NCBI GenBank assembly: GCA_029851415.1
Contig: CM056744.1
Span: 9,927,268-9,991,267 of the forward strand
Length of the DNA stretch: 64,000 nucleotides
Direction of reading: 5' to 3'
Source: Eretmocerus hayati
Taxonomy: Eukaryota > Arthropoda > Insecta > Hymenoptera > Aphelinidae
Shown: in pieces, positions 11,286 through 23,033 of the stretch
Layout: each line of letters opens with the position of its first letter
How positions within the stretch are numbered: the stretch's first letter is position 1
Translations under genes and position numbers: made by a program
Notes under the pieces: model-generated
Told to the model about the DNA's origin: nothing
The model's database searches: none
The model's input: only the letters and a program-made list of their open reading frames with translations

Positions 11286-11885
11286 GGAAAAACCAATAAA
11301 TGAATGTCAACGTCTGCTAATGTGGAAGTTTTAGCAGTTCGAAGGATGCAATGATGGTATCCCTCGATATAACGCAATTCAGAATGATGCAATAGCGTAA
11401 ACGGAAGAGAATTTCTAGGGAGACGAATGAGATGGCTGCAAAACCAATGCCAACTCGGGCAAAGATTGATGTTCAAGAAAAAATCGACTGAAGCGTGACT
11501 GTTCGAATGCTGACGCCAGGTTTTTAAAACGGACTAGGAAAACTAGATGCGAGAAACGTTTATTTGATTGAGGCCGAGGGTCATATTGTAATTCCACGCG
11601 GAACAGACCTACGAAAAAGGGTCATGTCTCGGATTGTTTTCTTGGCTTTTTTAATCGATACTATTGTACGAAATATGAATTTATACGACTCGATGCAGAA
11701 ACTGCGTGTTTCCGCGTCGAGCCTTATAAAACAGAATATGTGTCTCGTGCCTAAGACTTTGTTCTTCACAAAAACCTTGCTAGATGTCGGCTTCGATCGG
11801 ATTTATAGAGCTGAGACCGCCAGTGCCCATGCAGATATATTCCCCATTGCCGATTGCAGCGCCCTATATCCACATTCCAATCTCA

Positions 11886-12035
11886 CCCTGCTGAAAATGA
11901 TTCCGTGGGACCCCATGGGACATGGTGCCACGGGATCCCATGCACGTCTCCAATGCCAAATTTTGCGAATATCAAGTTCAAAAATTTTTCCAGGGCTAGG
12001 TCCCATGAAGTCTTATGGGATTACTTTTAGCAGGG
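11886..12035. mobile_element. Short element with CCCTGCT termini
   Basis: A 150-bp stretch starting CCCTGCTGAAAATGATTCC and ending with a diverged reverse complement (GGATTACTTTTAGCAGGG after reading inward). Repeated CCCATGGGA-like motifs lie inside. No clear target duplication. Probably a decayed MITE. Confidence 0.45.
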
Positions 12036-13005
12036 CAGACTAATGACTATGAGTGGCTACTCTGAAATCATGCACATGAATGTGTCTGACTCAGAATATG
12101 CAGCTGCTCAGTTCTTTCGCGTGCGTGGATAGGAGATATGCTTCGCCCGTTCCAGATTCCTCGCGCGCACGAATAAGACTCTATATACTCGGGCATATCA
12201 CTGATTTCTGCGCACTGGCATCAAGACAATCACCTTGGGACTTCAAGGAGTTTCCTCGGCTATGATCTATTCGAGACACTAAATGGCTTCGAACTGGCGG
12301 TCGCTTGCGGAAATGCATGCGGGAGCGCGTCCTGTATAGACACAGCCAACTAGAGTCTCTTCACGCTATCAATGCCTGCAAGATCGTAAGCAATCCTCCG
12401 CTTCAATTCACGCCCGCGGCACCATGTGTCGCTTGAGCGTATAGTCGAGTTCGAATTTTTTCATCAACTTCATGATATTCTGGCTCTCATGAATGACCAA
12501 GTCCGCCTTTTGATTGTTTGGGTGATTTATTGGCGTTTCATCTGTCACCTGTTGAATTTTCATAGAAAAGTCGCTGTTCGGGTGAACCGTAAATAATGAA
12601 ACGAGCTCAGAAGGTACAGGATTCCCACAAGACATCGTGCTGAATCTGCCAATTTTGAACAATCGATTTCTCAGGACGCGGGTAACCTCGAGTCTCAATT
12701 TTCTGTATAATTTCTACCTCATCATGATAAGCGTATGACACGAATTTCTTAAAATTTTCGAGCCATACTCTCTACCGGGGGAACCCCCTTGGAAGTGCTC
12801 TCTATCTTTTGAAATGTGATGATGGTGCCTCTAGCAGTCAAATTGATTTATTCTCAGAAACAATTTTTAGAGACAAGGACGCAGAAAACCAATAAGAGCT
12901 GCTACCAGCCGCAACACCATCAAGTGGCGGCACTCGCGATTGCAAGGGTGGACAATGCTATTGCAATGGGCCACCCTTGAGTTTGACAGTGTCGTCACCG
13001 CACAA

Positions 13006-13163
13006 TGTTTTTCTGCAAATTTCAGAATCAGGATGGGCGTAAAATTGAGTCTAAGAAGTTGCGGGGAAAATCCAACATCGCCTAAAAATATTCATGCAAC
13101 TTCTTAGGCTAAATTCTGCGCCGATCTCGATGGATTGTTTTTATTTGAATTTGCAGAAAAAAA
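13006..13163. repeat. Imperfect inverted repeat
   Basis: TTTTTCTGCAAATT at the left pairs with AATTTGCAGAAAAA at the right, and inside them CTAAGAAGTTGC pairs with GCAACTTCTTAG. A decayed hairpin element is likely. It encodes nothing. Confidence 0.45.
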
Positions 13164-14346
13164 CTTCGCAGAGCGGATATCTCACACATCGCTTTATAGC
13201 GAAGGCTTATTTTCATGAAACTAACTAATGCATGTTTCGCATATTATTTGGCTCAACAATGTATTTTACATGAAACCACACTGACCTAATAAACTCTCAC
13301 ATTGCTCACGCAAGAGGGTTCGGTCAGGATTGTAATTTTGATAGTATAAATTCATCTTGAGCCTTGTGCAGGCTCTCAAAACCTAAGTGCGTAATACCCC
13401 TACTTAGCCGTAACAAGACCGGAGGTGGTAACAAGAAGAGCCACCGCGTCGAGCGGCAGTCCAGATTTGTGCAGATTTGGTTCTCGTGCGTACCGCACGT
13501 GTTTTGTAGATCGTTGTAGCAGAAGGGAATAAACTCGGTGTTCGAAGTTTACACAAGTTGTCGAAGTTATTCCATTTATAATAACTCGTTCCAATACAAA
13601 ATCACGATTCCGATTCAATCAATCTTCTGATTGATCTGCGAACTCGAACCAAGTCAATTCAGCTCAATTTTCAAGTATAGCGGCAAGCCAGCCGGTACAG
13701 CTTCATTTAATCGGTATTCACGATAGAGCAATTTGACCGCAAGATGTCGTTGAAAACTGCTAGGAAGCACTCTTAATATGATCGGGCGACTTTCACTTCC
13801 ACAAGCGACGTACATCATCATCACTTTGATTGATAATTTAGACTTGATCGATTTCTTCTACTCAACTTTCCAAAAGAACGTCTTAATGAGATTGACATGT
13901 TAAGAATTTTAATTCTTGATTATTCCAGTTACATGGAAGATAGCGAGGAAAATGTATGAAGGGAAGTCCATGAGCGTGGATGAGCAGTTGGCAGCTGCCA
14001 CGTTCAATGCAAACTTTTTTTTCTCTGTGACTCAAATGCGAGATCTTTCAAGTCTCTATAGATGCGCCTCGCGCAGTCTCGCGATATACCAAGGTTCATC
14101 GTACGACACAATGTCACAGAGAAACGCTCGATTCAATGCCAATATGGACGAGCCCTAACAGATTTTCGCGCATGCAAAGAATGGCTGTGGCACCCGCAGG
14201 GCTGTCCGTCTCTCCTCGCGCACGAGAATGAGACGGCTTGTCCCTACGGAAGGCCGTATGGACATCCCGCGGGCCGCGTCGCGGAGATACTCGAATCTAC
14301 GCACTTGAAGCACTCTCTTCCGCGTGTGGCATGGTACCTACTGAAG

Positions 14347-16487
14347 TAAGATTCCGTGCAAATCGCACGCGCGCGGACATAATTCCGCGCGCGTGAATTG
14401 TATTGATTTTTTCTGCGAGCATCGTATCATAACCTAGGTGGAACAATTAGATAAATAAGATAATCTCAATGAACTTATTTGACTGCACTTATTGAGTAAG
14501 CCGTAACGTTGCATGCTTAGTCATGAGTCAAAATATTCTAGATAAACAAGGAGAGACACTACTGACGTTACCAAAAAAACCGGACGTGGGAGGAAAATCT
14601 GCGAAACAGACATGAAAATTCCAGCTTCGAGGTACTACGGTAAGACGTCTGACCAGTGTCACGATCACCTGAGTCTTTCATGATGCGAGGAAGTGATGAA
14701 ATATCTTAGTGCTCTTACCTCTCGGTATCCAGCACCAATCTCAATCTTTGCTTAGAAAAATTTTTCTACCGCGTCTAGCTTTTTTGGATACCTCAGTAGT
14801 ATTGTGACACTTACTTCCCGACCCCCCCCCCCCCTGGATCCTTCGCGCACGTGCGGATATTTCAATTTCAAGATAAAACTAGATCGATAAAATTTTCTTC
14901 AGATTTTGAGAGGTAGCCTATATAGTGACCATTTTGACATACATTCTCGATTTTTTTGCAGTTTTGACACGTCTTCCTACAAAATTCCTCAGCTTTACTT
15001 GGCAAGCACTAGCAATCCAAGTAGCTGAATAACATTGATTGAGATGGTCTTGGGAAATTTTCAACGCACGGAGCGGTTAGTTTTGGTTGAATTCAAGGGT
15101 CAGAACGGCAGAAATACAGTCCTGAAACCACTTTTTATCGCAGTTTTCGAGTTCTCCTGCGCATGCGTGATTTTCTACGATTTTGATGATATTTTCAATC
15201 AATAGCCCGTGCGATTTCCTTGAAAATGACCACTGTTAAAAGTCAATTCGATGCAATGGGACCGGAGTAGTGAATCATTTTGGATGAGGTGAAGTCCAAG
15301 ATGGAAATCCGTGCAAATTGGTCGAGATCGCCTGCGATGCTTTTGATTTTGTTCAACGTGTTCCTCGGGTTTCCCTGCGTCGAATCGACTTCGCCAAGGG
15401 GTCATTTTGAAGGAAATTGTCTGAGCTATCACAGTGAGTAGGCTACGGAGCTCGCTACGGAGTGGTAAGTTGATGGTGAGTTATGGGACATTGAACATTT
15501 AATATAATTTTCAATCAAATAAAAAAGTGTTTTCAACTGTTTAGCGTAATTATATTGTAACTTACCACCCACTTAACACGCCGCAATCTACTAATTTCGA
15601 TAGCTCAGACAATTTCCTTCAAAATGACCCCTTGGTGAAGTCGATTCGACGCAGGGAAACCCGAGAAACACGCTGGACAAAATCAAAAGCATCGCAGGCG
15701 ACCTAGACCAATTTGCACGGATTTTCATCTTGGACTTCACCTCATCCAAAATGATTCACTACTCCGGTCCCATTACATCGAATTGACTTTTAGCAGTGGT
15801 CATTTTCAAGGAAATCGCACGGGCTATTGATTGAAAATATCATCAAAATCGTAGAAAATCACGCATGCGCAGGAGAACTCGAAAACTGCGATAAAAAGTG
15901 GTTTCAGGACTGTATTTCTGCCGTTCTGGCTCCGTTCTGACCCTTGAATTCAACCAAAACTAACCGCTCCGTGCGTTGAAAGTTTCCTTAGACCATCTCA
16001 ATCAATGTTATTCATCTCGGTTTGCTTCATTCTACTTGTATTGCAAGTGCTTGCCAAGTAAACCTGACGAATTTTGTCGGAAAACGTCTCAAAACTGCAA
16101 AAAAAAATCGAAATTGTATGTCAAAATGGGCACCATATAGGCTACTTCTGAAAATCTGAAAGAAATTTTATCGATCTAGTTTTATCTTGAAATTGAAATA
16201 TCCGCACGTGCGCGAAGGATCCAGGGGGGTCGGGAAATAAGTGTCACCCTACTCAGTAGTGTCTTCCTGTGTTCTTCAAGAATATTTCATTTACTCTTGA
16301 GTACTCTTGACTGAAGATGCACCGTTACGTCTGTCTTATTAATATGTGTAGTCAAAAGAGTTCATTAAGAATATTTTATTCACCTAATTTCTTTCGGTGG
16401 GTTATGATATGACGCTCGCGGGGAAAATCAGTACATTCCACACGCGCGAAATTCCGTCCACGCGTGTGCGATTTGCGCGAATTGTTA
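14347..16487. repeat. Older outer inverted repeat around a fold-back element
   Basis: Arms of about 440 bp (left, 14347-14790) and 230 bp (right, 16260-16487) are alignable but clearly diverged. Examples are GTGCAAATCGCACGCG against CGCGCAAATCGCACACG, and GTATCATAACC against ATATCATAACC. A younger fold-back element sits between them (14800-16251). The older element was therefore a palindrome, later split near its centre. Confidence 0.6.
14800..16251. mobile_element. Fold-back element with 8-bp target duplication
   Basis: A 1,452-bp element whose ends read TATTGTGACACTTA and, inverted, TAGGGTGACACTTA. It is flanked by CTCAGTAG on both sides (14792-14799 and 16252-16259). Each arm is about 630 bp and highly similar to the other, separated by about 170 bp around 15435-15605. 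Eight-base duplications are typical of hAT and P-type transposases, but the ends do not identify the family. No transposase is present. A C tract at 14822-14834 differs in length between the arms. Confidence 0.85.
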
Positions 16488-16491
16488 CTTA

Positions 16492-16875
16492 GGCGGTGCG
16501 GTCAGCGTGCACCGTGCACGCTGAAAGTTATTCGCACTTTTGTCCGATACACTTGCGATTTGGACTAAACGAAGAGAAGACGGATTATTATTATCGTCCA
16601 ACTTGAATTTGTCTTCTCGTCGTTTAGCTAAAATCGCAAGAGAATTGGAGTAAAGTGCGAATAACTCGAGTGCAGGCACCTCCTAATCTGTAATATAGGC
16701 ACCTTGTAATTCGCACTTTTATTCGATTCTGTTGCGATTTGGGCGAAACGACGAGAAGACGATTTCGAATTAGATGATAATAAACACTTGTCTTCTCGTC
16801 GTTTTGCCCAAATCGCAAGAGAATCGGATAAAAGTGCGAATAACTTTCAGCGTGCACGGTGACCGCATCACCTTA
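16492..16875. mobile_element. Double-hairpin element (GTGCGAATAACT family)
   Basis: Two hairpins lie side by side: 16526-16666 and 16707-16845. Each starts with a form of AGTTATTCGCAC and contains TTGCGATTTGG..CGACGAGAAGAC and the reverse. Outside both, GGTGCGGTCA..GTGCACGCTGAAAGTTA and its reverse complement close the unit, so the whole may be one composite element. Relatives occur at 21531-21671, 26826-27775 and 27805-27985. Confidence 0.65.
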
Positions 16876-17594
16876 AATGGGTACCCTGCGGATGTTCAGG
16901 CGTTTCGCGTGCGCGAAATCTAGCAATGGATGCAAGCTGTCTCTTATTCGCTCACGCTAAACTCGTCTACGCGAGGGATGATGAGCACTTCCGCGATTGC
17001 TACAGGAGCCTAATCCAATCTTACGATCGCTCGCGTGCCGCGTCCACGAACAGCCCCACGTCACAAGTAGCTCAAACTTTTGACACAGTCCGTTGATTCC
17101 CACATTCCTATGACATTTGCTGTTGTCGATTATCACTCAAAAGTATGGACGCGAACAGCCAAAAATGATTGGCTGTGGCAATTAACGATTCACTTGAGCG
17201 AAACCAATTAAATATTCATTAATATCATTAGTTCAGATGTAGAGATCAAGTTCTCCGGATCCGAATTCTTTGAGTGAACTACCCTGGTAGAAATCTCTCC
17301 ATAAAATTTAGACTTGAAACTAAAATATGGCCAAAAAAGATGGACCACATTCGATGACTAATAAATGGCCAATATTTGGGCGACTTCCGAAGGGGTTTTG
17401 CAATAGCCTGAAAAGTCTAGACAAAAAGTGGGCGATATGGATTCTTCTATCTGAAGTGCGGGACTCAATGGTTTCGGCTAATAAATGGCTTTATACTGGC
17501 TTTGATATTTATTCAACGAGGTTTCTTGATATTCCACGTACATAAATTATAATTGAAATATGGCCTTATTTCTGGTCTTCCTGCTTTTCCAAAC
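16876..17594. other. Intergenic, no gene recognised
   Basis: No repeat, RNA-like fold or convincing open frame. A 72-codon frame at 17327-17545 has no family resemblance that I can see. Confidence 0.4.
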
Positions 17595-17738
17595 TAGTAC
17601 ATTACGCGTCGAGTGCTAGAACCATTTTTTCCTTCGGGAAATCGGGCTGGACGTGAGCGAAGGCAACGTCCAGCTTGGTTTTCCCGAAGGAAGAATGTTT
17701 CCGCACGAGACGCGTATGCAGTTTCTACGTATGGATGT
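17595..17738. repeat. Terminal-like repeat, inverted partner at 23034-23170
   Basis: The block starting GTACATTACGCGTCGAGTGCT and running through TTTCCGCACGAGACGC to GTTTCTACGTATGG is repeated in reverse at 23034-23170. A 66-bp hairpin (TTCCTTCGGGAAA.. ..TTTTCCCGAAGGAA, about 17629-17694) has been inserted into this copy only. The pair could mark the ends of one large element or be two copies of a dispersed repeat. Confidence 0.5.
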
Positions 17739-18122
17739 ATAAACGGGTATTTACTAAGGAGTAATTCCACGTGAAAGGAATGGTGGATTGTACATGGTGT
17801 TCCAAATCTCTTCCTCATACTTTTATATCGATTCTATACCTCAAATTATGACGAAAAAACGGTCGCTAGGACCCTAAAAAATTTTTTTGCGTAGCTAGTA
17901 AGCAAGTTGGTGAAGCTTTTGATTTCTTTTGTGGAAGAATTGCTCTCGGAATTGCTGCTTTTTCCCCACTAAAACTGCTACAGGTCTGAAACGAAATGAG
18001 ATAATGACACGTGGATGCGCGAGCGCATTCGGAAGCTGAGACAAAAAACCATCAAAACTTTCCTTGGAATTTTTGGTTGAGGTAATAGGTCTTATATATG
18101 GGCGATTCCATAAAAATCACTA

Positions 18123-18787
18123 AGGTAAGTGTACCCAACTTGCCTCTGTACCCAACTTGCCCCCCTTATGCCGATCTCAGGAATGGGCACTCGTTGACCT
18201 TCCCGCAATTTTTTTTACGTTTGTTATGTTAAAATATGAGAAAATGAGTGGTTTGGATCGATTCCGAATCATTTCAGCCTTCCCCAGGAAATTTAAAGTG
18301 ATTTTTCCATTTTTCGTGTTTGCGCGGCTAAGAAATCACCGAGGAAATCGCGTTCACTAAAACCGGTGCAAATTCATTTTCATCTGACCAATCTCAACGT
18401 ACCTTAGCGCGTTCGGTTCCTTGTCTCAAGACCTTCAAAATCGCATCAAAATAAGTCGGGAACAGTGTTTTGGGCCAGCTGAAAGCTCCAAATGTTGCTG
18501 CACGGTGATGAAAAAGGATCAAAATGATTTTATGCCCTTTATCGCCGATTTACATTGTCTTCAATGATGGGGGCAAGTTGGTACACACTTTTGTAAACTC
18601 TCAAAAATCACCTTTTGGGAGAATTCAAACAGTTTCGCTCCAGTTGATCCAAATCGAATGTTCTTCAACTCATTTTGAAGGTCTTGAGACAAGCTTCGAA
18701 ATGAGCTAAGGTACGTTGGAAAGTATTGAGATGGGCCAGAGTTATTAAGAAAACGGCTTAATGGGGGCAAGTTGGGTACACTGACCT
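18123..18787. mobile_element. TA-flanked element, AGGT.AGTGTACCCAACTTG ends
   Basis: A 665-bp element with ends AGGTAAGTGTACCCAACTTG and, inverted, AGGTCAGTGTACCCAACTTG, flanked by TA (18121-18122 and 18788-18789). The uninterrupted opposite arm of the host fold-back element reads CACTATTTAATTT, which gives the empty site. It is a non-autonomous Tc1/mariner-like element by target site. It also holds an inner pair around 18427-18450 and 18666-18690 (AAGACCTTCAAAATCGCATC-like). Confidence 0.8.
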
Positions 18788-19159
18788 TATTTAATTTCCT
18801 TCTCAATAATCCAATCCCAAAAAAATTCTGAAAACACATAATTCGATGTAAAATTTGATGTTCTTTACGAAAAAAAAAGACGTTCCATCAGCCCAGGTTC
18901 TGCACTTCCCAGTGAGTTTTGAGCGATTTTTTGCGATTCGATTTTTCGGCCAATGAGAACTCGAGAACTTTCTACGCAAGCGCGTGATTTTACGGAATTG
19001 AAACCTTGCGCGAGTGATAGCTCGTGAAATTTCCTTTAAAATGACCACTGGTAACGTCCATTTTGGTGCTGTAGAACCGGAGTTCTAAGCGCCCCTATAG
19101 AACAAAAAGATTTACTAATATTGAGACAGGCTTCTCGTCCCCGACGATTGACAATATTC

Positions 19160-19478
19160 TTCTTGATCTTGGAGGACAAATATCTAGAGTTAAAACACTC
19201 TCATATGAGGTTGACAACTATATTCGCGACAATTCATCGACTAACAGTCGACCTCATCAGGCTATATATCCAAAAAACAAATTTTACATCGCACAGGGAA
19301 TTAGATGGATATCTGATGTGGGATTGTTGACCACATCAGATAACCATCTAATTCCCTGTGCGATGTAAAATTTGTTTTTTGGATATATGACTGTTAGTCG
19401 ACGAAACGTCGCAAATATAGTTTTCAACATCATATAAGAGTGTTTTTACTCTAGATATTTGTCCTCCAAAATCAAGAA
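19160..19478. mobile_element. Near-perfect 0.3-kb palindrome
   Basis: Arms of about 155 bp pair across a 9-base centre near 19326: GATGTGG, then GATTGTTGA, then CCACATC. Outer pairs include GGAGGACAAATATCTAGAG with CTCTAGATATTTGTCCTCC. A few indels distinguish the arms. It would fold into one long hairpin if transcribed. It lies in the centre of the larger fold-back element. Confidence 0.75.
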
Positions 19479-20414
19479 AAATCACCTCAATTTGTAAAAA
19501 GATTTACTCTCTCAAATCCTATAAACTTGTGAGCCATTGGTCTGAACCCCCCTTTCTGGCGAACGACTGATGCGGATCCCGCAGACTACCCTACTCTCTA
19601 TGTTCCCTTTCAAATGCCATAGCTCAGCTCTAGAAATATGAAAATGAACTTTACCAGTGGTCATTTCAAAGGAAATCTTACGGGCTATAGATTGCGCGAA
19701 GTTTCAATTCCGTAAAATTACGCGCATGCGCAGAAAATTCTCGAGTACTCATTGGTCGAAAAATCAAATTGCAAAAAGTCGCTTATAACTCACTGGGGAG
19801 TGCAGAACCTAGACTGAAACATCTTTTCGCAAAGAATATCAAATTTTACATCGAATTATGTGTTTTCAGAATTTTTTTAGATTGGGTTTTTGAGAAAAAA
19901 ATTAAATAGTGATTTTCATGGAATCGCCCATATATGAGACCAATTACCTCAAAAAACATATTCCAAGGCATATTTTGATTGTTTTTGTCTCACCTTTCGA
20001 ATGCGCAAAGTTCATTTTCACTCGCCACCCTTCCCTTCGGAAAAATTTCAGCGATCTGATTGGATGGAGCCATTTCGGCGTCATAATTGCCATAGTTTTC
20101 AGTACAACGCTGTTCGCAAGACTGATTTCGATAGGTTATTGAAGATGTTTCGAACGCCGCAGATCGCATTCCCGTATCACTCATGTGATTCAAAAGATAT
20201 GAATTTCATTGAAAAAAGACCCAATTTTGTTGTTGGAGATGATTAAAAAGGAGATATCAAAATGTGCCCTATATAGATACCTAGAAAATTTTTATGGGGT
20301 CCCATGGGTGGTGAAAAGTTCATATTTTTTACCATAGAATCGAACGGAGAAGCCAAGAGAACAATCTGAGATATGGCCCTTATTCGTAGGTCTATTTCGC
20401 GTGGAATTACTCTT

Positions 20415-21530
20415 CAAAGAATTAAAAAATGTGCATCCTGCTCTTGTCCCCAACTTATTGATATGAAAGGACTTTAAACAAACCAATTTTTTTAGATCTA
20501 TTCTCTGTTTGATTTTCATGTTATCTCAAAAATAATTCAGATCTTCTAAAGGAGAAGATCATGTTTTGCTTTATACCTTTAAAATAAAGTAGCAAACAAA
20601 CAAAATACTGCTTCTTGAGCCAAACAAATTGAAATATTTACCCAACTCACCAAAGAGACAACCAGAGTCTTCTTTTTCTTTTGACTCAAATAGAATGCTG
20701 TAACAACGTTAGACAACTGGACAATCTCAGACTACTGTCTGTGGATTAGACAGAAGCAAGAATATTTTCGGAGAACCTGGAACAGTAAAAAGATGAGCCA
20801 ATTTGAGAAATATGTATAGATATCAAGATTTAATCTCATTAATGAAATCTTTTGAATGTAGCATCTGAATAGTAATGAGGCTTGCACTGTCAGGCGCACA
20901 CTACACTGCATTGCAACCTGTACGCCGTGTCGGAGGAACACATTCATTTGCAAAACCTATACTTTGTACATTTTTGGTTTTTCCGACATACTTTTGAATC
21001 GCCCGGGAGTCAAAAATAATGATGAGCATTGAAGCATAGGGAAATCTCACCTTGGGTCCTTTTTTCTAAATTTGTATATTTGGAGATCGCGATGAGCGAA
21101 GATCCATGAATTATACGTGAGTAATTCCGCGCGGAAGCGGACCATGAATCGCAAACATTTCTCAGATTGTTTTTCACCATTCTCCATCAATTCTATTGTC
21201 TAAAAAGGGAATTTTCAACTCTCTGTGGGATCCCGAAGAATTCTTTCGTTTCCCTGGAGAATAATTTTCCGATACTGGAAAAATTTCAATCTTTTTCAGT
21301 AAAATAGGTGTAATTTCGATTTGACTCAAGATACGAGCACGCGGTTAGCAGCATTCGAAAGATCTTCAGAAAATCCATTAAAATACGTCTTGTTTCAATC
21401 TTTTCGAGTTAATGTACGCCTCTTAGGAAGAATGAAGTAAAAAAACAGAAAAAATTCCATTTCGCAAAAACTTATTCTTTACAAAATCTCAAAAGGCCTT
21501 TAAGGCCATGCGGTAGCCGTGCAAGCCGAA
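20415..21530. other. Intergenic, no gene recognised
   Basis: AT-rich DNA without a frame longer than about 75 codons. I see no splice-bounded exon, RNA gene or repeat that I can support. Confidence 0.4.
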
Positions 21531-21671
21531 TTTTGTTCCAAGTATTCTCGAATTTTCTTGCGATTTGAGCTAAATTACGAGTTGAGCCACACTTGTTACC
21601 ATCCAACTTGAATGGCTCAACTCGTCGTTTATCTCAAATTGTAAAAAAATTCGAGAATACTTGGAATAAAA
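21531..21671. mobile_element. Hairpin MITE, diverged member of GCGATTTG family
   Basis: TTTTGTTCCAAGTATTCTCG pairs with CGAGAATACTTGGAATAAAA. The inner part (CTTGCGATTTGAGCTAAA..GAGTTGAGCC and reverse) resembles the hairpins at 16526 and 27805. Confidence 0.65.
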
Positions 21672-21862
21672 ATATGTGTATATTATAGGTTAGGATGTAC
21701 CAGATGCCCAGTGGTTTAAACTTTTTTGCAATAATCTAATAATTTGGGCTGAACGTTGAGTTGTCGAAAATAAATCGGACAATAAAAATAACTAGAGAAT
21801 TGATCTCAAACTTTGTACCATCAAAATTTTCATATAAGTGGTGAATGGAACTTTATACTTAA

Positions 21863-22416
21863 GGTAGTTGTCCATCAACTACGTGAGTCAATGGCTACCT
21901 AACCTCACTTTTCCACAAACATAGATTTGAACGAAATAATAATTTTGGCGTATGAGTCTGTTTTGCCCATCAAAAATCAAGCTAAGATGGGCTAATGTAC
22001 TTTTGTGATCAAAATCTTTCCAAACCAGCTGATAATTTGCGTGTAAACCGTATTTGCGTAGAGGCCATTCCGCAATCTCAATTTTCCGATAACTGCCACG
22101 GAAAAACCAGACGATCAATCTTGAGCGGACTTGGCCAAAAGATTCACCTTTGTATGAACTTTTTCCTCCTGCAATACCATCATTTTCTGTAATCTCGATC
22201 GCCTGTGAAACCCAAAAGTGTGCCATTTTATGTGCCCTCTCCCATAAGCGCAATGTTAAATTCGACCGAAACACCCCGTTTTTTGATGGCTAGGGCTCCG
22301 AAACGAAACGATCAATCTTCATGAGATTTTACACACATATCTATGAATACTTGAATTGATTCCTCACCAAGTTACAAAGCATTCTGTAATCACTATAATT
22401 TTAGTGGACAACTCTC
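21863..22416. mobile_element. TTAA-bounded element, TAGTTGTCCA ends
   Basis: A 554-bp segment starting GGTAGTTGTCCA and ending TGGACAACTCTC, flanked by TTAA (21859-21862 and 22417-22420). TTAA flanks suggest a piggyBac-type non-autonomous element. The terminal repeats are short and imperfect. The 128-codon minus frame inside shows no transposase motif. Confidence 0.5.
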
Positions 22417-22420
22417 TTAA

Positions 22421-22818
22421 ATGTTGTGTACTTCTGGAAAGAAATAGACCTATACTTTGTTTTTGGGCCTTACACCCTTAATTTCACGTTTATTGATAAT
22501 TCCAGCCTTTTCGGTTGAAAAATGAGTGACGCAGGAATTGAGGCTACCAGGGTTGTTTGATTATTGTTGGCATGACTTCTTCTTCTTTTAACTTTCTTGG
22601 CTATATCTTTCTGTGCCAGGTGGCAGATGTCGCTTTAGCCATTACACGCAAGTGGTTTTTGGTAGACGGTAGTTGCTTGATGGTATGGCGGTGTTCTTAC
22701 ATTTTCGTTGTTTGTTTGTGTATTTTCAAGTGTGTATTTCGGGCACAGGGGGGGGGGGGTTCTTCTCATTCCAACCGGGGACAACTCGGAAAATTTCGTC
22801 AGAAAAATTCCCAGTTGA
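22421..22818. other. Intergenic, no gene recognised
   Basis: Contains a G tract of about 12 at 22747-22758. The segment beside it (about 22740-22820) resembles the tail or leader of a dispersed repeat attached to the tRNA-like sequence that follows. Confidence 0.35.
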
Positions 22819-22908
22819 CTCGACCGGGATTCGAACCCGCGTCCTCTCGAGCGCCGTGTTTCGGCTTGCTTAGATTTTTGGTCACCTAACCAATTGAGCC
22901 ACGGTCGC
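22819..22908 (-). repeat. tRNA-like sequence, probably SINE head or tRNA pseudogene
   Basis: On the minus strand it carries a D-arm-like box (TGGCTCAATTGGTTAGG) and a T-arm-like box (GGGTTCGAATCCCG), the internal A and B boxes of RNA polymerase III genes. An outer CGACCG pairs with CGGTCG. The anticodon arm region is long and does not fold cleanly, and no normal 7-bp acceptor stem forms. I therefore do not call a functional tRNA or assign an amino acid. Such sequences commonly head tRNA-derived SINEs in insects. Confidence 0.55.
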
Positions 22909-23033
22909 TCTCCGTTGGGGTGGCAAATCAAGCCGATCAATCCACTGCTGTTGCTCACTTCACTCGGATCAAATCGGAGATCGGTTGCGCGCGCGACAAA
23001 TTCGTCGGCTCTCTATGCGGATGGTAGACAATA

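Larger units (their letters stand above)
11290..14346. other. Intergenic with small inverted repeats, no gene
   Basis: The first 40-50 bases still resemble the sequence upstream of 47105; beyond that the two class I upstream regions are unrelated. It contains the small elements at 11886-12035 and about 13006-13163. Open frames such as 11564-12043 (159 codons) have no recognisable motif. Between 13380 and 14340 base composition becomes GC-richer, with CGCGCG-containing stretches, but no exon or RNA gene can be supported. Confidence 0.4.
17757..20414. mobile_element. Fold-back element with two nested insertions
   Basis: The left arm (17757-18122 continued at 18788-19080) pairs with the right arm (about 19635-20414). 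Examples are ATATATGGGCGATTCCAT with ATGGAATCGCCCATATAT, and GAGTAATTCCACG with CGTGGAATTACTC. The left arm is interrupted by the TA-flanked element at 18123-18787, and the centre holds another palindrome (19160-19478). No transposase frame is visible. Confidence 0.7.

Noticed and set aside
11258..11476. N-terminal extension of the class I pseudogene to an upstream ATG
   Set aside because: The paralogue has no such extension, and a conserved splice acceptor lies between the upstream ATG and MDFENYRS. The extra 73 codons are most likely intron.
13380..13520. rRNA-like fragment (GTAACAAGACCGGAGGTGG)
   Set aside because: The resemblance to the end of small-subunit rRNA is limited to a few bases and is not followed by further matching sequence.
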